From Trinickia dinghuensis (lineage in GTDB: Bacteria > Pseudomonadota > Gammaproteobacteria > Burkholderiales > Burkholderiaceae): a stretch of DNA of 64,000 bases. Positions 20,801 through 29,796 of this stretch are shown here, piece after piece. The first letter of the stretch is position 1. Each line of letters starts with the position of its first letter. The DNA is taken from the NCBI RefSeq assembly GCF_003367175.1, contig NZ_QRGA01000019.1, positions 114,501 to 178,500 on the forward strand, in the 5' to 3' direction. Made by a program: the position numbers and the translations under genes. The notes beneath the pieces are model-generated. The model had not been told where the DNA came from, searched no databases, and saw only the letters and a program-made list of their open reading frames with translations.

Positions 20801-20869
20801 TTCCCATGCGCGCCCACAGCCGAACCCGGACGACGTTTGTCGTCCGACGGACCGGGCTCGCCGCGAGCG

Positions 20870-21604
20870 CTACTGATGCGGCGTATGGGGCGCGTGAGGC
20901 CCTTGCTGCGCCGACTCGCGCACCTTCTTGGGCCGGCCGCGCGGCAGCGGCGATACGCGCCGGTTCGCCGCCCGCGCCGCCCACTCGCGATACGAGTCGC
21001 CGCCGAGCACCCAGCCCTTGAGCGTGGCCTGCTGAAGCTCGTTCGCTTCGCGCTCGTCAAGCGGCTGCTCGCACAGCTCCTTGTAGGCGCGCTGCCGCTC
21101 GAACGGCGTATTGCCGAGCGACCAGTAAAGCGGATGGTCGGTCACGAGGCTGTCGACGGTGAGCCCGATGTGATGCCGATAGCTCGACCATCGGTAGTCT
21201 TCCGCCGCGCCGACGAGCTGCGCGCGGACCGGGCACATTTCAATGACCCGGCTCGCCAGCAGAAAGTAGCGCTCGCCCTCGATGACCGTCGCGCGGTAGC
21301 GCCCCTCCCAGAGCGTGCCGCGCCGGGCATACCGGCGATTGAAGTGCGCGACGTAGCGCCGCCCCACGGCCTGCATGGCCTTGGGCAAGCTGGTTTCGTC
21401 GCTGGGCGTGACGAGCAGTTGCACCGCCCCCGGCATGAGGACGTAGGCGTGAACGTCGAGGCGATGATCGCGCGAAGCGGCTTTCAGACAATCGACGAAT
21501 AGCTCGTAATCCTGCTCGTCGACAAAGGCGGGCTGCTGATCGAGTCCGCGCAGGATGACGTGCTGCGGCTGTTTCGGGACGTAAAGACGTGCGAGCCGTG
21601 CCAT
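20870..21604 (-). CDS. Transposase-derived RAYT-like protein lacking the HUH motif, with AT-hook tail
   Basis: 244-residue member of the Y1 transposase/REP-associated transposase (RAYT) family. Family features are QHVILRG (14-20), VHAYVLMP (51-58), a helix with Tyr84 in GRRYVAHFNRR, GTLWEGRYRATVI (96-108) and DYRWSSYRHH. The catalytic HUH motif, normally MPNHVHLL, reads MPGAVQLL (57-64), so both histidines are missing. The C-terminal tail has PRGRPKK (221-227), an AT-hook-like DNA-binding motif. I see no flanking inverted repeats or REP sequences. It has its own terminator and reads away from ompW. It is probably a domesticated DNA-binding protein, not a working transposase; this is inference. 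Confidence 0.8.
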   Translation of the reverse strand: MARLARLYVPKQPQHVILRGLDQQPAFVDEQDYELFVDCLKAASRDHRLDVHAYVLMPGAVQLLVTPSDETSLPKAMQAVGRRYVAHFNRRYARRGTLWEGRYRATVIEGERYFLLASRVIEMCPVRAQLVGAAEDYRWSSYRHHIGLTVDSLVTDHPLYWSLGNTPFERQRAYKELCEQPLDEREANELQQATLKGWVLGGDSYREWAARAANRRVSPLPRGRPKKVRESAQQGPHAPHTPHQ

Positions 21605-21732
21605 GCTGGATTCCGTTTAGTACGTTGGTGATTACCCCAAGGGACGATGCGGCGCTCGCAACGTTTGCGAAGACGCGCGCGGCTTTGTGCAAAAACGCGC
21701 CACGCTTAGGGAGAATGCTCTAGCGTACGCGC

Positions 21733-21762
21733 TTGGTTTGTTTCAAACCTTCTACTCATAAT
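21733..21762 (+). promoter_or_regulatory. Candidate ompW promoter with palindrome
   Basis: TTGGTT (21733-21738), 18-nt spacer, CATAAT (21757-21762), about 30 nt before the ompW start codon. The palindrome GGTTTG-TTT-CAAACC (21735-21749) overlaps the -35 and the spacer and could be an operator. A good ribosome site, GGAGGA, lies about 10 nt before the ompW ATG. Confidence 0.5.
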
Positions 21763-21791
21763 AGGCGGGCCTTTCATGGAGGAGCACATAG

Positions 21792-22517
21792 ATGAAATTA
21801 AAACAGGCCATCACAGGGGCCGTGGCAGCGCTTGCTTGCGCAACGGCGGCTCATGCCCAAACGGCCGGGACCTTTTACGTGACGACGGGGTGGTTCCATT
21901 TCGCCCCCCAGAGCGCTAGCGACAACCTGGAGTTGCTGAACTACGCCGGCGAGACCTTCAACCAGTACCAACCGAACACCGGCGCGCGAATCGACAGCTC
22001 CGACACGCTCGGCCTGAGCCTCGGCTACTTCGTCACCGATCACATTTCCACCGAGTTTGAACTCGGCATCCCGCCGAAGTTCGACATCGACGGCGCGGAC
22101 AGTTTCGGACAGTTCGGCAAGCTCGGCAGCGCGAAGCTGTGGAGCCCGGCCCTGCTGGTCAAGTGGAACTTCCTGAAGCCCACGGATAAATTCCGTCCGT
22201 ACGTCGGCCTCGGCGTGACGCGGGTGTGGTTCACGAATGCGCAAATCACGAACGGCGCCTTCGAGAGCAACGTGCTGCATGGTGGTCCGACCTCCGTTTC
22301 GACGGATCGTTCCTGGGCACCTGTGTTCAATGCGGGCTTCAATTACGCGTTCAACAAGCATTGGTTCGCCGGCGTGTCGATTTCCTACATCCCGGTCAGC
22401 GTCACGGCCAACCTCACGACGACGAACGTCGGGCCGCTCGGCTTGACAGCCCAGACGCAAGCAAAGATCAGGCTCAACCCGATCGTCACCTTCGCGAAGA
22501 TCGGCTACGCCTTCTAA
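21792..22517 (+). CDS. ompW: OmpW-family outer-membrane protein
   Basis: 241-residue eight-stranded beta-barrel of the OmpW family, thought to pass small hydrophobic molecules. The signal peptide is MKLKQAITGAVAALACATAA with HAQ cleavage. Mature landmarks are the TTGWFHFAPQS start, DTLGLSLGYFVTDHISTEFE and LGIPPKFDIDG, PYVGLGVTRVWFTN, and the C-terminal aromatic IGYAF expected for an outer-membrane barrel. The ATG has a strong ribosome site. A terminator follows at 22550-22585. It is divergent from the RAYT-like gene. Confidence 0.92.
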   Translation: MKLKQAITGAVAALACATAAHAQTAGTFYVTTGWFHFAPQSASDNLELLNYAGETFNQYQPNTGARIDSSDTLGLSLGYFVTDHISTEFELGIPPKFDIDGADSFGQFGKLGSAKLWSPALLVKWNFLKPTDKFRPYVGLGVTRVWFTNAQITNGAFESNVLHGGPTSVSTDRSWAPVFNAGFNYAFNKHWFAGVSISYIPVSVTANLTTTNVGPLGLTAQTQAKIRLNPIVTFAKIGYAF

Positions 22518-22549
22518 AGCCTAGGCGGAAATTCGATGCATGCCTATCC

Positions 22550-22585
22550 GACGCCGCCCCGATGGGGCGGCGGCGTCGTTGTAAT
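22550..22585 (+). terminator. Intrinsic terminator of ompW
   Basis: GC-rich hairpin GACGCCGCCCC-GAT-GGGGCGGCGGCGTC followed by a weak T-rich run GTTGTAATTT, 33 nt after the ompW stop. The remaining 200 nt up to the DUF883 gene hold no gene that I can support. Confidence 0.75.
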
Positions 22586-22794
22586 TTCGACCGTACCCGA
22601 GTCGCTCCGATAACGTTTCTACGCGCCTTTCGTCCCAACTTTCGGGGCCCGCCACAGCCGTCGTCGCAACGGCTCTCCTCGGATCGCCGCCACGCCGGGC
22701 CCACGTCTGGCATCGAAGTTGCGGCTATGAGCCTATTCCCCGCATCGGATTCGCGGGTTCGTTCTTCCCGTTATTAATCACTGACGGAGCGACC

Positions 22795-23172
22795 ATGACC
22801 GCCCTACCGAATACGCGAGACGCACTCGAAACTTCGTGGACGAGCGCCGGCCGGCACGCACGCCGGATCGCAAGACACAGCCGGCGCGCAACCGAGGACA
22901 TCGGCGGCGAAATGCGCGAGCTGCTCGCGGAATTGGAACAGACGCTGGCCGACGGCACGCAAGCCGACGCCGCCGTCTTGAGAGATCAAATGAGAAAGCG
23001 CCTCGACGTCGCGCGCTCTCGGCTCGACGGCGCGCGCGAGACGATACGCGACCGCGCTAGCGCGACGTTGAGCGACGCCCAAGGCTATATTCGAGAAAAT
23101 CCGTTGGAGACGGTGGCCGTCATCGGCGGCCTCGCGCTGCTGACCGGCTGGCTCCTCGCGCGCAATCACTGA
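22795..23172 (+). CDS. DUF883/YqjD-ElaB family membrane protein
   Basis: 125-residue protein with a long amphipathic helical region (about 15-95, rich in Arg, Glu and Ala) and one C-terminal membrane segment, VAVIGGLALLTGWLLARNH, after IRENPLETV. This is the layout of YqjD/ElaB proteins, which in E. coli sit in the inner membrane and bind ribosomes in stationary phase. The ATG follows CGGAG at a good distance. It stands alone between ompW and the convergent ugpQ. Its role here is inferred only from the family. Confidence 0.85.
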   Translation: MTALPNTRDALETSWTSAGRHARRIARHSRRATEDIGGEMRELLAELEQTLADGTQADAAVLRDQMRKRLDVARSRLDGARETIRDRASATLSDAQGYIRENPLETVAVIGGLALLTGWLLARNH

Positions 23173-23190
23173 CTGCCGCGAGCACGTCCC

Positions 23191-23234
23191 GCGCGGCACT
23201 GCGCGGCACTGCGCGGTACTGCGCCGTACCGCGC
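23191..23234. repeat. GC tandem repeat with hairpin between convergent genes
   Basis: The decamer GCGCGGCACT occurs three times in a row with one variant (23191-23220). The last copy forms a perfect hairpin, GCGCGGTAC-TGCGCC-GTACCGCGC (23211-23234), directly before the ugpQ stop. No T-tract follows on either strand, so it may act as a weak bidirectional barrier or be a replication-slippage relic. Confidence 0.6.
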
Positions 23235-24014
23235 CTACGCCAGGAAGCCGGCGCCGATGAGGTCGATGCGGTCGGTGCAGATCGAATCGACGCCCCACTG
23301 CGCAAGCGTCCGCGCGCGCTCAGGGTCGTTGACCGTGTAGGCGAGGATGAACAGCCCCGCCGCCTTGATCTCGCCGACGAGCCGCGCGTCGAGCTTTCGA
23401 TGATCGGCGTGCAGCGACACGCACGCGAGCGCATCCGTTTGCGCGCGCCAGTCGTTGGGCACCGCGCCGAACAGCAGGCCGCGCGGCAGATCGGGCTGCG
23501 CGTCGCGCGCCGCCTCGAGCGCGTCGAACGAAAACGACGACAGTAACGGCGGCACACCCGCGCTTGCCCACAGGTGAGCCGCCTCTCGAGCGACGAGACG
23601 CCCGGTGGCGGCCTCGCGCCCTGGACACGGCTTGATCTCGATATTTGCCGCAAGGCCGTGCCGTGCGCATCGCTCGTACACTTGAACGAGCGTCGGCATG
23701 CGCTCGCCCGCGAAGCGCGGATCGAACCAGCTGCCGGCATCGAGCGCTCCAAGCTCCGCGTAAGGCTGGCGCGCGGCCGCGCCGTGTCCGTTCGACGTCC
23801 GATCGACCGTATCGTCGTGCAGCAGAAAGACGACATCGTCGGCCGAAAGCTTCGCGTCGAATTCGATCATCTTCAGGCCGAGCCCCGCCCCCGTGTCGAT
23901 CGCCCCCAGCGTGTTCTCCGGTGCGAGCGCGCCGCCGCCGCGATGCGCGACGATCCGCGGGTACGGCCAATTCGCCATGCGAGCCGCCGTGGATGTATGG
24001 ATATGGGTCGTCAT
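23235..24014 (-). CDS. ugpQ: Glycerophosphodiester phosphodiesterase UgpQ
   Basis: 259-residue TIM-barrel enzyme that hydrolyses glycerophosphodiesters to glycerol-3-phosphate and an alcohol. Catalytic and metal motifs are IVAHRGGGALAPENTLGA (His and the Glu of PEN), MIEFDAKLSADD and VFLLHDDTVDRTSNG, then ANIEIKPCPGRE; the C-terminal strand ends in GVDSICTDR. The ATG at 24014 has a strong GGAGGAG site. It lacks a signal peptide, so it acts in the cytoplasm on substrate brought in by UgpBAEC. It is last in the operon, 61 nt after ugpC. Confidence 0.94.
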   Translation of the reverse strand: MTTHIHTSTAARMANWPYPRIVAHRGGGALAPENTLGAIDTGAGLGLKMIEFDAKLSADDVVFLLHDDTVDRTSNGHGAAARQPYAELGALDAGSWFDPRFAGERMPTLVQVYERCARHGLAANIEIKPCPGREAATGRLVAREAAHLWASAGVPPLLSSFSFDALEAARDAQPDLPRGLLFGAVPNDWRAQTDALACVSLHADHRKLDARLVGEIKAAGLFILAYTVNDPERARTLAQWGVDSICTDRIDLIGAGFLA

Positions 24015-24040
24015 AGCCGGGCTCTCCTCCCGAAATCGAA

Positions 24041-24066
24041 GCACCGCCGGGCCGTACCGGCGGTGC
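24041..24066. other. Perfect hairpin between ugpC and ugpQ
   Basis: Ten-bp perfect inverted repeat GCACCGCCGG-GCCGTA-CCGGCGGTGC inside the 61-nt ugpC-ugpQ gap, with no T-run. Within an operon this may set differential mRNA stability or partial termination. Confidence 0.6.
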
Positions 24067-24075
24067 GCTCGTCGT

Positions 24076-25161
24076 TCAAAACGCGCGCTTGCCCGTGGCC
24101 GGGTCGAAGAAATGCAGATGTTCAAGCGGCAACGCAGCCGGTACGACCTCGCCACGCCCCGGCCGATCCACGTGAGGCAGGCGCACCGTGACGTCGTGCG
24201 CGCCCCAGCGGCCGTGAATCAGATTATCGGCGCCGAGCAGCTCGCACGACTCCACCACGAGCGGTGCCTGTGCGCAACCGGCTCGCGGCGACATGTGCTC
24301 GGGGCGAATACCGAGAATCCAGTCGCGGCCGCCGGCGATTTCCCGGCCGACGCCGGCCGCGCCGGCCACCGTCAACGCGGGGCCCCCGCCGGCCACCTCG
24401 AACATGGCACCGTCTTCGCTCAGCTTGCCCGAGATGAGATTCATGGCCGGCGAACCGATGAAGCTCGCGACGAACACCGTGGCCGGCCGCTCGTAGACCT
24501 CTGTCGGCGCACCGATCTGCTCGGCATGGCCGCGGTTCATGACGATCACGCGCTGCGCGAGCGTCATTGCCTCGATCTGGTCGTGCGTCACGTATAGGCT
24601 GGTCGTCGCGAGCCGCGCATGCAGCCGCTGAATCTCGAGACGCATCTGAACGCGCAGCTTCGCGTCGAGATTCGACAGCGGCTCGTCGAACAGGAACACC
24701 GAAGGCTCGCGCACGATCGCCCGGCCCATCGCCACGCGCTGGCGCTGGCCGCCCGAGAGTTCGCGCGGCCTGCGCTCGAGCAGCGGCGCGAGTTCGAGGA
24801 TCTTCGCGGCCGCCTCGACGCGCGCGTCGATCGTCTCGCGTGCGATCCCGCGAATCTTGAGCCCGTACGACATGTTCTCCTGGACGCTCATGTGCGGATA
24901 GAGCGCGTAGTTCTGAAACACCATCGCGATGTCGCGATCCTTCGGCTCGAGACGGTTGACGACCCGGCCGCCGATCGCGATCTCGCCTTCCGAGACGCTT
25001 TCGAGTCCCGCTACCATGCGCAGCAGCGTCGACTTCCCGCACCCGGACGGCCCGACGAGGACGACGAACTCGCCGTCGCCCACGTCGATGTCGATGCCGT
25101 GCAATACGAACTGCTTGCCGTCGTACGTCTTGCGCACGCCTTTTAGAGTCAGCCCTGACAT
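24076..25161 (-). CDS. ugpC: sn-glycerol-3-phosphate ABC transporter ATPase UgpC
   Basis: 361-residue ATPase of the CUT1/MalK class that powers uptake of glycerol-3-phosphate and glycerophosphodiesters. Walker A is GPSGCGKST, the signature is [15 protein letters not shown] and Walker B is [16 protein letters not shown], followed by [15 protein letters not shown]. The C-terminal TOBE/MalK-like regulatory domain (about 235-361) includes [11 protein letters not shown] prefer the ATG at 25161, with AAGGGG upstream, over a TTG two codons earlier. It lies 19 nt after ugpE. Confidence 0.93.
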   Translation of the reverse strand: MSGLTLKGVRKTYDGKQFVLHGIDIDVGDGEFVVLVGPSGCGKSTLLRMVAGLESVSEGEIAIGGRVVNRLEPKDRDIAMVFQNYALYPHMSVQENMSYGLKIRGIARETIDARVEAAAKILELAPLLERRPRELSGGQRQRVAMGRAIVREPSVFLFDEPLSNLDAKLRVQMRLEIQRLHARLATTSLYVTHDQIEAMTLAQRVIVMNRGHAEQIGAPTEVYERPATVFVASFIGSPAMNLISGKLSEDGAMFEVAGGGPALTVAGAAGVGREIAGGRDWILGIRPEHMSPRAGCAQAPLVVESCELLGADNLIHGRWGAHDVTVRLPHVDRPGRGEVVPAALPLEHLHFFDPATGKRAF

Positions 25162-25180
25162 GCTCAACGATCCCCTTGGA

Positions 25181-26026
25181 TTATTTTTCCGTGTCGACCA
25201 AGCCGCGCACGAACCAGCGCTGCATGGCGACGACGACGACGAGCGGCGGCAACATCGTCAGCAGCGTCGCGGCCATCACGAGATGCCACTCCGTTGCCGT
25301 GTCTCCGCTTGCGATCATGCCTTTGATGCCGACGACGGCCGTCGTCAGCGATGGCCGGCTCGTGATCAGAATCGGCCAGAGATACTGATTCCAGCCATAG
25401 ATGAACGTAATGACGAACAGCGCCGCGATGCTCGTCTTCGACAGCGGCAGCACGACGTCCCAGAAGAAGCGCAGCGGGCTCGCGCCGTCGATGCGCGCGG
25501 CATCCATCAGCTCGTCGGGCAGCGTGAGGAAGAACTGCCGAAACAAGAACGTCGCCGTCGCCGAGGCGATGAGCGGGAGCGTCAATCCAGCATACGAGTT
25601 CGTGAGGTGCATCGTCGAAACCACCTGCACGGTCGGGAAGATCCGCACCTCCACCGGCAGCATCAGCGTGACGAAGATCAGCCAAAACGCCGTGTTGCGA
25701 AACGGGAAGCGGAAGAACACGATCGCATACGCCGAAATGATCGAGACGGCGATCTTGCCGATCGCGATCGCCAGCGCCATCACGAGGCTGTTCAGCAGCA
25801 TGCGGCCGAACGGACTCGCCGCGTTGCCGGAACCATGCGACCAGACGTTGACGACGTTTTCGATCAGATGCGTGCTGGGGATCAGCGACAGCGGCACCGT
25901 GAAGACCTCGTGCTCGCTCATCGTCGCCGCGCAAAACGCGACGTAGACGGGAAATGCCACGAGCACCACGCCGACGATCAAAACGACGTGGCAGAAGAGA
26001 TCGAAGCCCTTGCGATTTTCGATCAT
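25181..26026 (-). CDS. ugpE: sn-glycerol-3-phosphate ABC transporter permease UgpE
   Basis: 281-residue inner-membrane permease of the binding-protein-dependent type with six predicted segments (for example [20 protein letters not shown] near the N-terminus). The EAA loop that docks the ATPase is [23 protein letters not shown]. UgpE-type features such as [15 protein letters not shown] and [13 protein letters not shown] are present. The ATG overlaps the ugpA stop (ATGA, 26026-26023), which sets the start. Confidence 0.93.
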   Translation of the reverse strand: MIENRKGFDLFCHVVLIVGVVLVAFPVYVAFCAATMSEHEVFTVPLSLIPSTHLIENVVNVWSHGSGNAASPFGRMLLNSLVMALAIAIGKIAVSIISAYAIVFFRFPFRNTAFWLIFVTLMLPVEVRIFPTVQVVSTMHLTNSYAGLTLPLIASATATFLFRQFFLTLPDELMDAARIDGASPLRFFWDVVLPLSKTSIAALFVITFIYGWNQYLWPILITSRPSLTTAVVGIKGMIASGDTATEWHLVMAATLLTMLPPLVVVVAMQRWFVRGLVDTEK

Positions 26027-26907
26027 GAGTATTGGACCCTGCGTTCGACGAAACGGAACTGGATGACCGTTAACCCGACGACGATCGCCATCAGCACGAC
26101 CGATTGGGCGCCCGAGCTGCCGATGTCGAGCCCTTGGAAGCCTTCGGCGAAAATCTTGTAGATCAGCGTCTTCGTGGCTTGCGCGGGGCCGCCGCCCGTT
26201 GCCGCGTCGATCACGGGGAACGTGTCGAAGAAGGCATAGACGACGTTGACGACGAACAAGAAGAAGGTGGTCGGCGAGAGCAGCGGCAGCGCGATGCCGA
26301 AGAAGCGCCGGACGGGCCCCGCGCCGTCGATCGCCGCGGCTTCGATCAGCGAGCGGGGAATGGCCTGCAGTCCGGCGTAGAAGAACAGGAAGTTGTAGCT
26401 GACCTGCTTCCAGATCGACGCGATCACCACGAGCGTCATCGCCTGCGCCCCGTTGAGCGCATGGTTCCAGACGATGCCGCCCTTGGCCAATGCGAAGGTG
26501 ACGATCCCGATGCTCGGGTTGAACAGAAACGCCCACAGCACGGCGGCAATGGCCGGTGCCACCGCGTACGGCCAAATCAGCAGCGTGCGATACACCTTCG
26601 CCCCCCGCGTGACGCGGTCGGCACAGGCCGCGAGCAGCAGCGATATCACGAGGCCGCACACGGTCACGAGCCCGCTGAAGATCAGTGTCGTCTTGAACGA
26701 ATCGAGGTAAAGCGGATCGGCAAAAATCTGCTTGAAATTCGAGAGCCCGACGAACTCGCTCGACGTGCCGAACGCATCCTGCGTTTGCGTCGATTGCCAA
26801 AGCGCGACGCCGGCGGGCCAGAGAAAGAACAGCCCGGTGATGGCCATTTGCGGCGCGATCAGCAGGTAAGGCAACGGGCTCGCGGCAAAACGGGAACGTT
26901 CGTACAT
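26023..26907 (-). CDS. ugpA: sn-glycerol-3-phosphate ABC transporter permease UgpA
   Basis: 294-residue permease, partner of UgpE in the membrane channel. It begins near [20 protein letters not shown], the usual first membrane segment of UgpA, and has the EAA loop [25 protein letters not shown]-terminal [21 protein letters not shown] follows. It lies 193 nt after ugpB in a gap that shows GC-rich inverted repeats but no gene. Confidence 0.93.
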   Translation of the reverse strand: MYERSRFAASPLPYLLIAPQMAITGLFFLWPAGVALWQSTQTQDAFGTSSEFVGLSNFKQIFADPLYLDSFKTTLIFSGLVTVCGLVISLLLAACADRVTRGAKVYRTLLIWPYAVAPAIAAVLWAFLFNPSIGIVTFALAKGGIVWNHALNGAQAMTLVVIASIWKQVSYNFLFFYAGLQAIPRSLIEAAAIDGAGPVRRFFGIALPLLSPTTFFLFVVNVVYAFFDTFPVIDAATGGGPAQATKTLIYKIFAEGFQGLDIGSSGAQSVVLMAIVVGLTVIQFRFVERRVQYS

Positions 26908-27100
26908 GAGTGATCAACCGGTCGGGGGGCGCATCGTCGTTCTCGTTCGCCGGTTCACCGGCCCGCGGAAAGCGAGCGGCGAAGCGGCGAACGACGGCGG
27001 CGCGCCGGATCGAAGTGGACGTTCGAGCAACGCGACGCACGCGGGCGAGCGCCGATGCACCGGCACAGCCGGCGCGCCGGAGCTTACCCGCGCTAGCGCA

Positions 27101-28435
27101 TCACTGCGCCGCCTGTTGCTGGAAGCGCCGCAACAGATCGTTGCCACGGTCGACGGCGGAATCGAGCGCCGCCTTCGGCGTCTTCTTCTGCGCCCACACT
27201 TGCTCGAGTTCTTCATCGACCACGGTGCGGATCTGCGGCATGTTGCCCAGACGCAGGCCCTTCGTCCACGGCAGCGGCGGCTTGTTCAGCATTTGCTTGA
27301 TCGCCGTATCGGCGCCGGGGTTCTTCGCATAGAAGCCTTGGCTGCGCGCAAGATCGTAAGCGGCCGTCGTCACGGGCAAGTAGCCCGTGTCCTCGTGCCA
27401 CTTGGCCGCCACGGCCGGCGAAGTGAGATAGGCGAGGAACTTCGCGACGCCCTTGTAGACGTTCGGATCCTTGCCCGCGAGCACCCACAGGCTCGCGCCG
27501 CCGATAATCGCGTTCTGCGGTGCGCCCTTCACGTTCGCGTCGTACGGCATCATGCCCGTGCCGAAATCGAACTTCGCGTATTTGCGGATGTTGGCCAACG
27601 AACCCGACGAGTTCGTGAGGATGCCGCAGTCGCCGCTATAGAACTTCGAGACCGGTTCGTCCTTGCGGCCGACGTAGGTGAACGTGCCTTCCTTGACCAT
27701 ATCCTGCAGGAACTGGATATGGGCGATTTGCTGCGGCCCGTTGAATTCGAGCTTCGCATCGAGGCCGTCGAAGCCGTTGTTCTCCGTTGCGAACGGCAGG
27801 CCATGCCAGGCGCTGTAGTTTTCCAGCTGAATCCAGCCTTGCCAGCCCGTCGTAAAGCCGCAGGACATGCCCGAGGCCTTCAGCTTCTTCGCATCGGCCC
27901 GCACTTCTTCCCACGTCTTCGGCGGATCGTTCGGGTTCAACCCGGCCTTCTTGAAGGCGTCCTTGTTGTAATAGAGAACGGGAGTCGAACTGTTGAACGG
28001 CATCGCTGCGAGGTCGCCCGTTTTCGAGTCGCTGTAGTAGCTCGCGATCGTCGGCACGAAAGCCTTCTGATCGAGCGGCACGCCCGCTTGCTTGAAGACG
28101 TCGGTCACGGGGATGACCGCCTTTTTCGCCGCGATCATCGTGGCCGTGCCCACTTCGTAGACTTGCAGGATCGCCGGCGCATTGCCGCTGCGATAAGCCG
28201 CGATACCGGCCGCCAGCGTCTGATCGTAGCTGCCCTTGAAGACGGGGACGATCTTGTAGTCGCTCTGCGATTTGTTGAAATCGTTGGCGATGTCGTTCAA
28301 ATGCTCGCCGAGCGCGGCTTCCATCGCATGCCAGAACTGAATCTCCGTCGCGGCGCATGCCATTTGGCTCGCGCCGAAGAGCAGCGCGCCTCCGAGCGCG
28401 AGCGAACGAACGAGCGTCTTGTAGCCCTTCATCAT
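27101..28435 (-). CDS. ugpB: sn-glycerol-3-phosphate-binding periplasmic protein UgpB
   Basis: 444-residue periplasmic binding protein that delivers glycerol-3-phosphate or glycerophosphocholine-type substrates to UgpAE. The signal peptide ends near [14 protein letters not shown]. Family features are the WHAM start of the mature domain, [36 protein letters not shown], and [20 protein letters not shown]. It opens the operon ugpB-A-E-C-Q; the start (28435, or the next ATG at 28432) follows TTAGGAGAC. Its promoter carries a LacI-type operator. Confidence 0.94.
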   Translation of the reverse strand: MMKGYKTLVRSLALGGALLFGASQMACAATEIQFWHAMEAALGEHLNDIANDFNKSQSDYKIVPVFKGSYDQTLAAGIAAYRSGNAPAILQVYEVGTATMIAAKKAVIPVTDVFKQAGVPLDQKAFVPTIASYYSDSKTGDLAAMPFNSSTPVLYYNKDAFKKAGLNPNDPPKTWEEVRADAKKLKASGMSCGFTTGWQGWIQLENYSAWHGLPFATENNGFDGLDAKLEFNGPQQIAHIQFLQDMVKEGTFTYVGRKDEPVSKFYSGDCGILTNSSGSLANIRKYAKFDFGTGMMPYDANVKGAPQNAIIGGASLWVLAGKDPNVYKGVAKFLAYLTSPAVAAKWHEDTGYLPVTTAAYDLARSQGFYAKNPGADTAIKQMLNKPPLPWTKGLRLGNMPQIRTVVDEELEQVWAQKKTPKAALDSAVDRGNDLLRRFQQQAAQ

Positions 28436-28483
28436 CTAGTCTCCTAAGGTAAACCCGTATCAAGATGGTGTCGCATCGCCCAA

Positions 28484-28512
28484 ATTATGGGCATGTAAAC
28501 GTTTTCATCCAA
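28484..28512 (-). promoter_or_regulatory. Promoter of ugpBAECQ
   Basis: Minus strand: TTGGAT (28512-28507), 17-nt spacer, CATAAT (28489-28484), about 45 nt before the ugpB ribosome site. The spacer is almost filled by the operator at 28494-28507. Confidence 0.6.
28494..28507. promoter_or_regulatory. LacI/GalR-family operator in the ugpB promoter
   Basis: The 14-mer TGAAAACGTTTACA (minus strand) fits the LacI-family consensus TGNAANCGNTTNCA at every fixed position and covers the spacer between -35 and -10. Binding there would repress the operon. No LacI-type regulator gene is in this window, and no PhoB box is visible near it. Confidence 0.55.
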
Positions 28513-28525
28513 CTAGGGCAGGATT

Positions 28526-29749
28526 CTAGTTATCGTTAATGACAAATAGACGTTGGTATTCTTTCAGCGCGTAACGATCGGTCATGCCGGCGATGTAGTG
28601 CGCGATGAGGCGCGGCTGCGCGGCGTCGTCCTCCGCCAGATAGGCCGGCGGCAGCAGGCGCGGATCCTCGCTGAAGGCGTCGAACAAACCGCAAATGACT
28701 CGCCGCGCCTTGCTCGCCATCCGCATGACGCGGTAATGCCGATAGAGGTTCTTGAACAGGAAGCGCTTCAATTCCGCCGCTTGGGCCGCGACGGCGCCGC
28801 TATGCGCGACGATGGGCGGCGCCGAACGCACCGCGTCGAGCGAGCCGGGCGCGTGTGCGATGAGGTTTTGCCGCGTCGTCTCGATGAGGTCGACGATGAG
28901 CGTGTTGATCATCCGGCGCACCGTCTCGTGAATCATCCGGCGGCCGTCGAGCTGAGTATGCTCGCGCTTGGCTTGCTCGTAATGCGTTCGCCAGAGCTCG
29001 ACCTCTCCAAGCTGCTCGATGGTCAGCAAGCCCGAGCGCAAGCCGTCGTCGACGTCGTGATTGTTGTAGGCGATTTCGTCGGCGATGTTCGCGATTTGCG
29101 CTTCGAGCGACGGGCGCTTGCCGGACAAGAAACGCTCGCCGAGATCGCCGAGCCGCAACGCGTTTTCGCGCGAGCAATGCTTCAAGATGCCTTCGCGCGT
29201 CTCGAAGCACAGGTTCAGGCCGTTGAAGCCGCCATAGTGCTCCTCGAGTTCATCGACCACGGCCAAGCTTTGCAGGTTGTGTTCGAAGCCGCCGTGCTCG
29301 CGCATGCATTCGTTCAGCGCATCCTGCCCGGCATGGCCGAACGGCGTGTGCCCGAGATCGTGCGCGAGCGAAATCGCTTCGACGAGATCTTCGTTCACGC
29401 GCAGATTGCGCGCCACCGAGCGGGCGATCTGCGCGACCTCCAAACTATGCGTGAGCCGCGTGCGAAACAGGTCGCCTTCGTGATTGACGAAAACCTGCGT
29501 CTTGTATTCGAGGCGCCGAAACGCCGTGGAGTGGACGATGCGATCGCGGTCGCGTTGGAATTCGGTACGCGCCGACGGCGGCGCTTCGGGAAATCGGCGG
29601 CCGCGCGATAGGCTCGAATGCGCGGCGTAGGGCGCGAGATGGGCTTCGAGCGCGGCGAGCGTGGGCGGGGCGATGTGCGCCGCATGTGCGTCGCCGCCTG
29701 CCGATTCGCTCGTCGCCTTCACCTGCGTTGGGTCAGCCCGCTCGCTCAT
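28526..29749 (-). CDS. dgt: Deoxyguanosinetriphosphate triphosphohydrolase-like protein
   Basis: 407-residue HD-domain dNTP triphosphohydrolase that converts dNTPs to nucleosides and triphosphate. The metal-binding HD signature is spread over [20 protein letters not shown] and [31 protein letters not shown] before it and [17 protein letters not shown] after it complete the site. The ATG at 29749 sits 4 nt after GGAGGA; an upstream ATG at 29764 would swallow this site, so I reject it. It lies 47 nt after aroB in the aroK-aroB-dgt run. Confidence 0.93.
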   Translation of the reverse strand: MSERADPTQVKATSESAGGDAHAAHIAPPTLAALEAHLAPYAAHSSLSRGRRFPEAPPSARTEFQRDRDRIVHSTAFRRLEYKTQVFVNHEGDLFRTRLTHSLEVAQIARSVARNLRVNEDLVEAISLAHDLGHTPFGHAGQDALNECMREHGGFEHNLQSLAVVDELEEHYGGFNGLNLCFETREGILKHCSRENALRLGDLGERFLSGKRPSLEAQIANIADEIAYNNHDVDDGLRSGLLTIEQLGEVELWRTHYEQAKREHTQLDGRRMIHETVRRMINTLIVDLIETTRQNLIAHAPGSLDAVRSAPPIVAHSGAVAAQAAELKRFLFKNLYRHYRVMRMASKARRVICGLFDAFSEDPRLLPPAYLAEDDAAQPRLIAHYIAGMTDRYALKEYQRLFVINDN

Positions 29750-29796
29750 CGTTTCCTCCCGCATCGTCGCCGCGCGGCGCGCGAGCAGCGTTTAGG

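Noticed and set aside
20870..21604. Active insertion sequence of the IS200/IS605 group
   Set aside because: The HUH motif is missing, and no subterminal hairpins, target duplication or accessory gene is visible.
23191..23234. CRISPR-like repeat
   Set aside because: The units are 10 nt without spacers, and no cas gene is present.
28436..28525. PhoB box in the ugpB promoter
   Set aside because: I looked for CTGTCAT-type direct repeats spaced 11 nt apart and found none; the LacI-type palindrome explains the conserved-looking core better.
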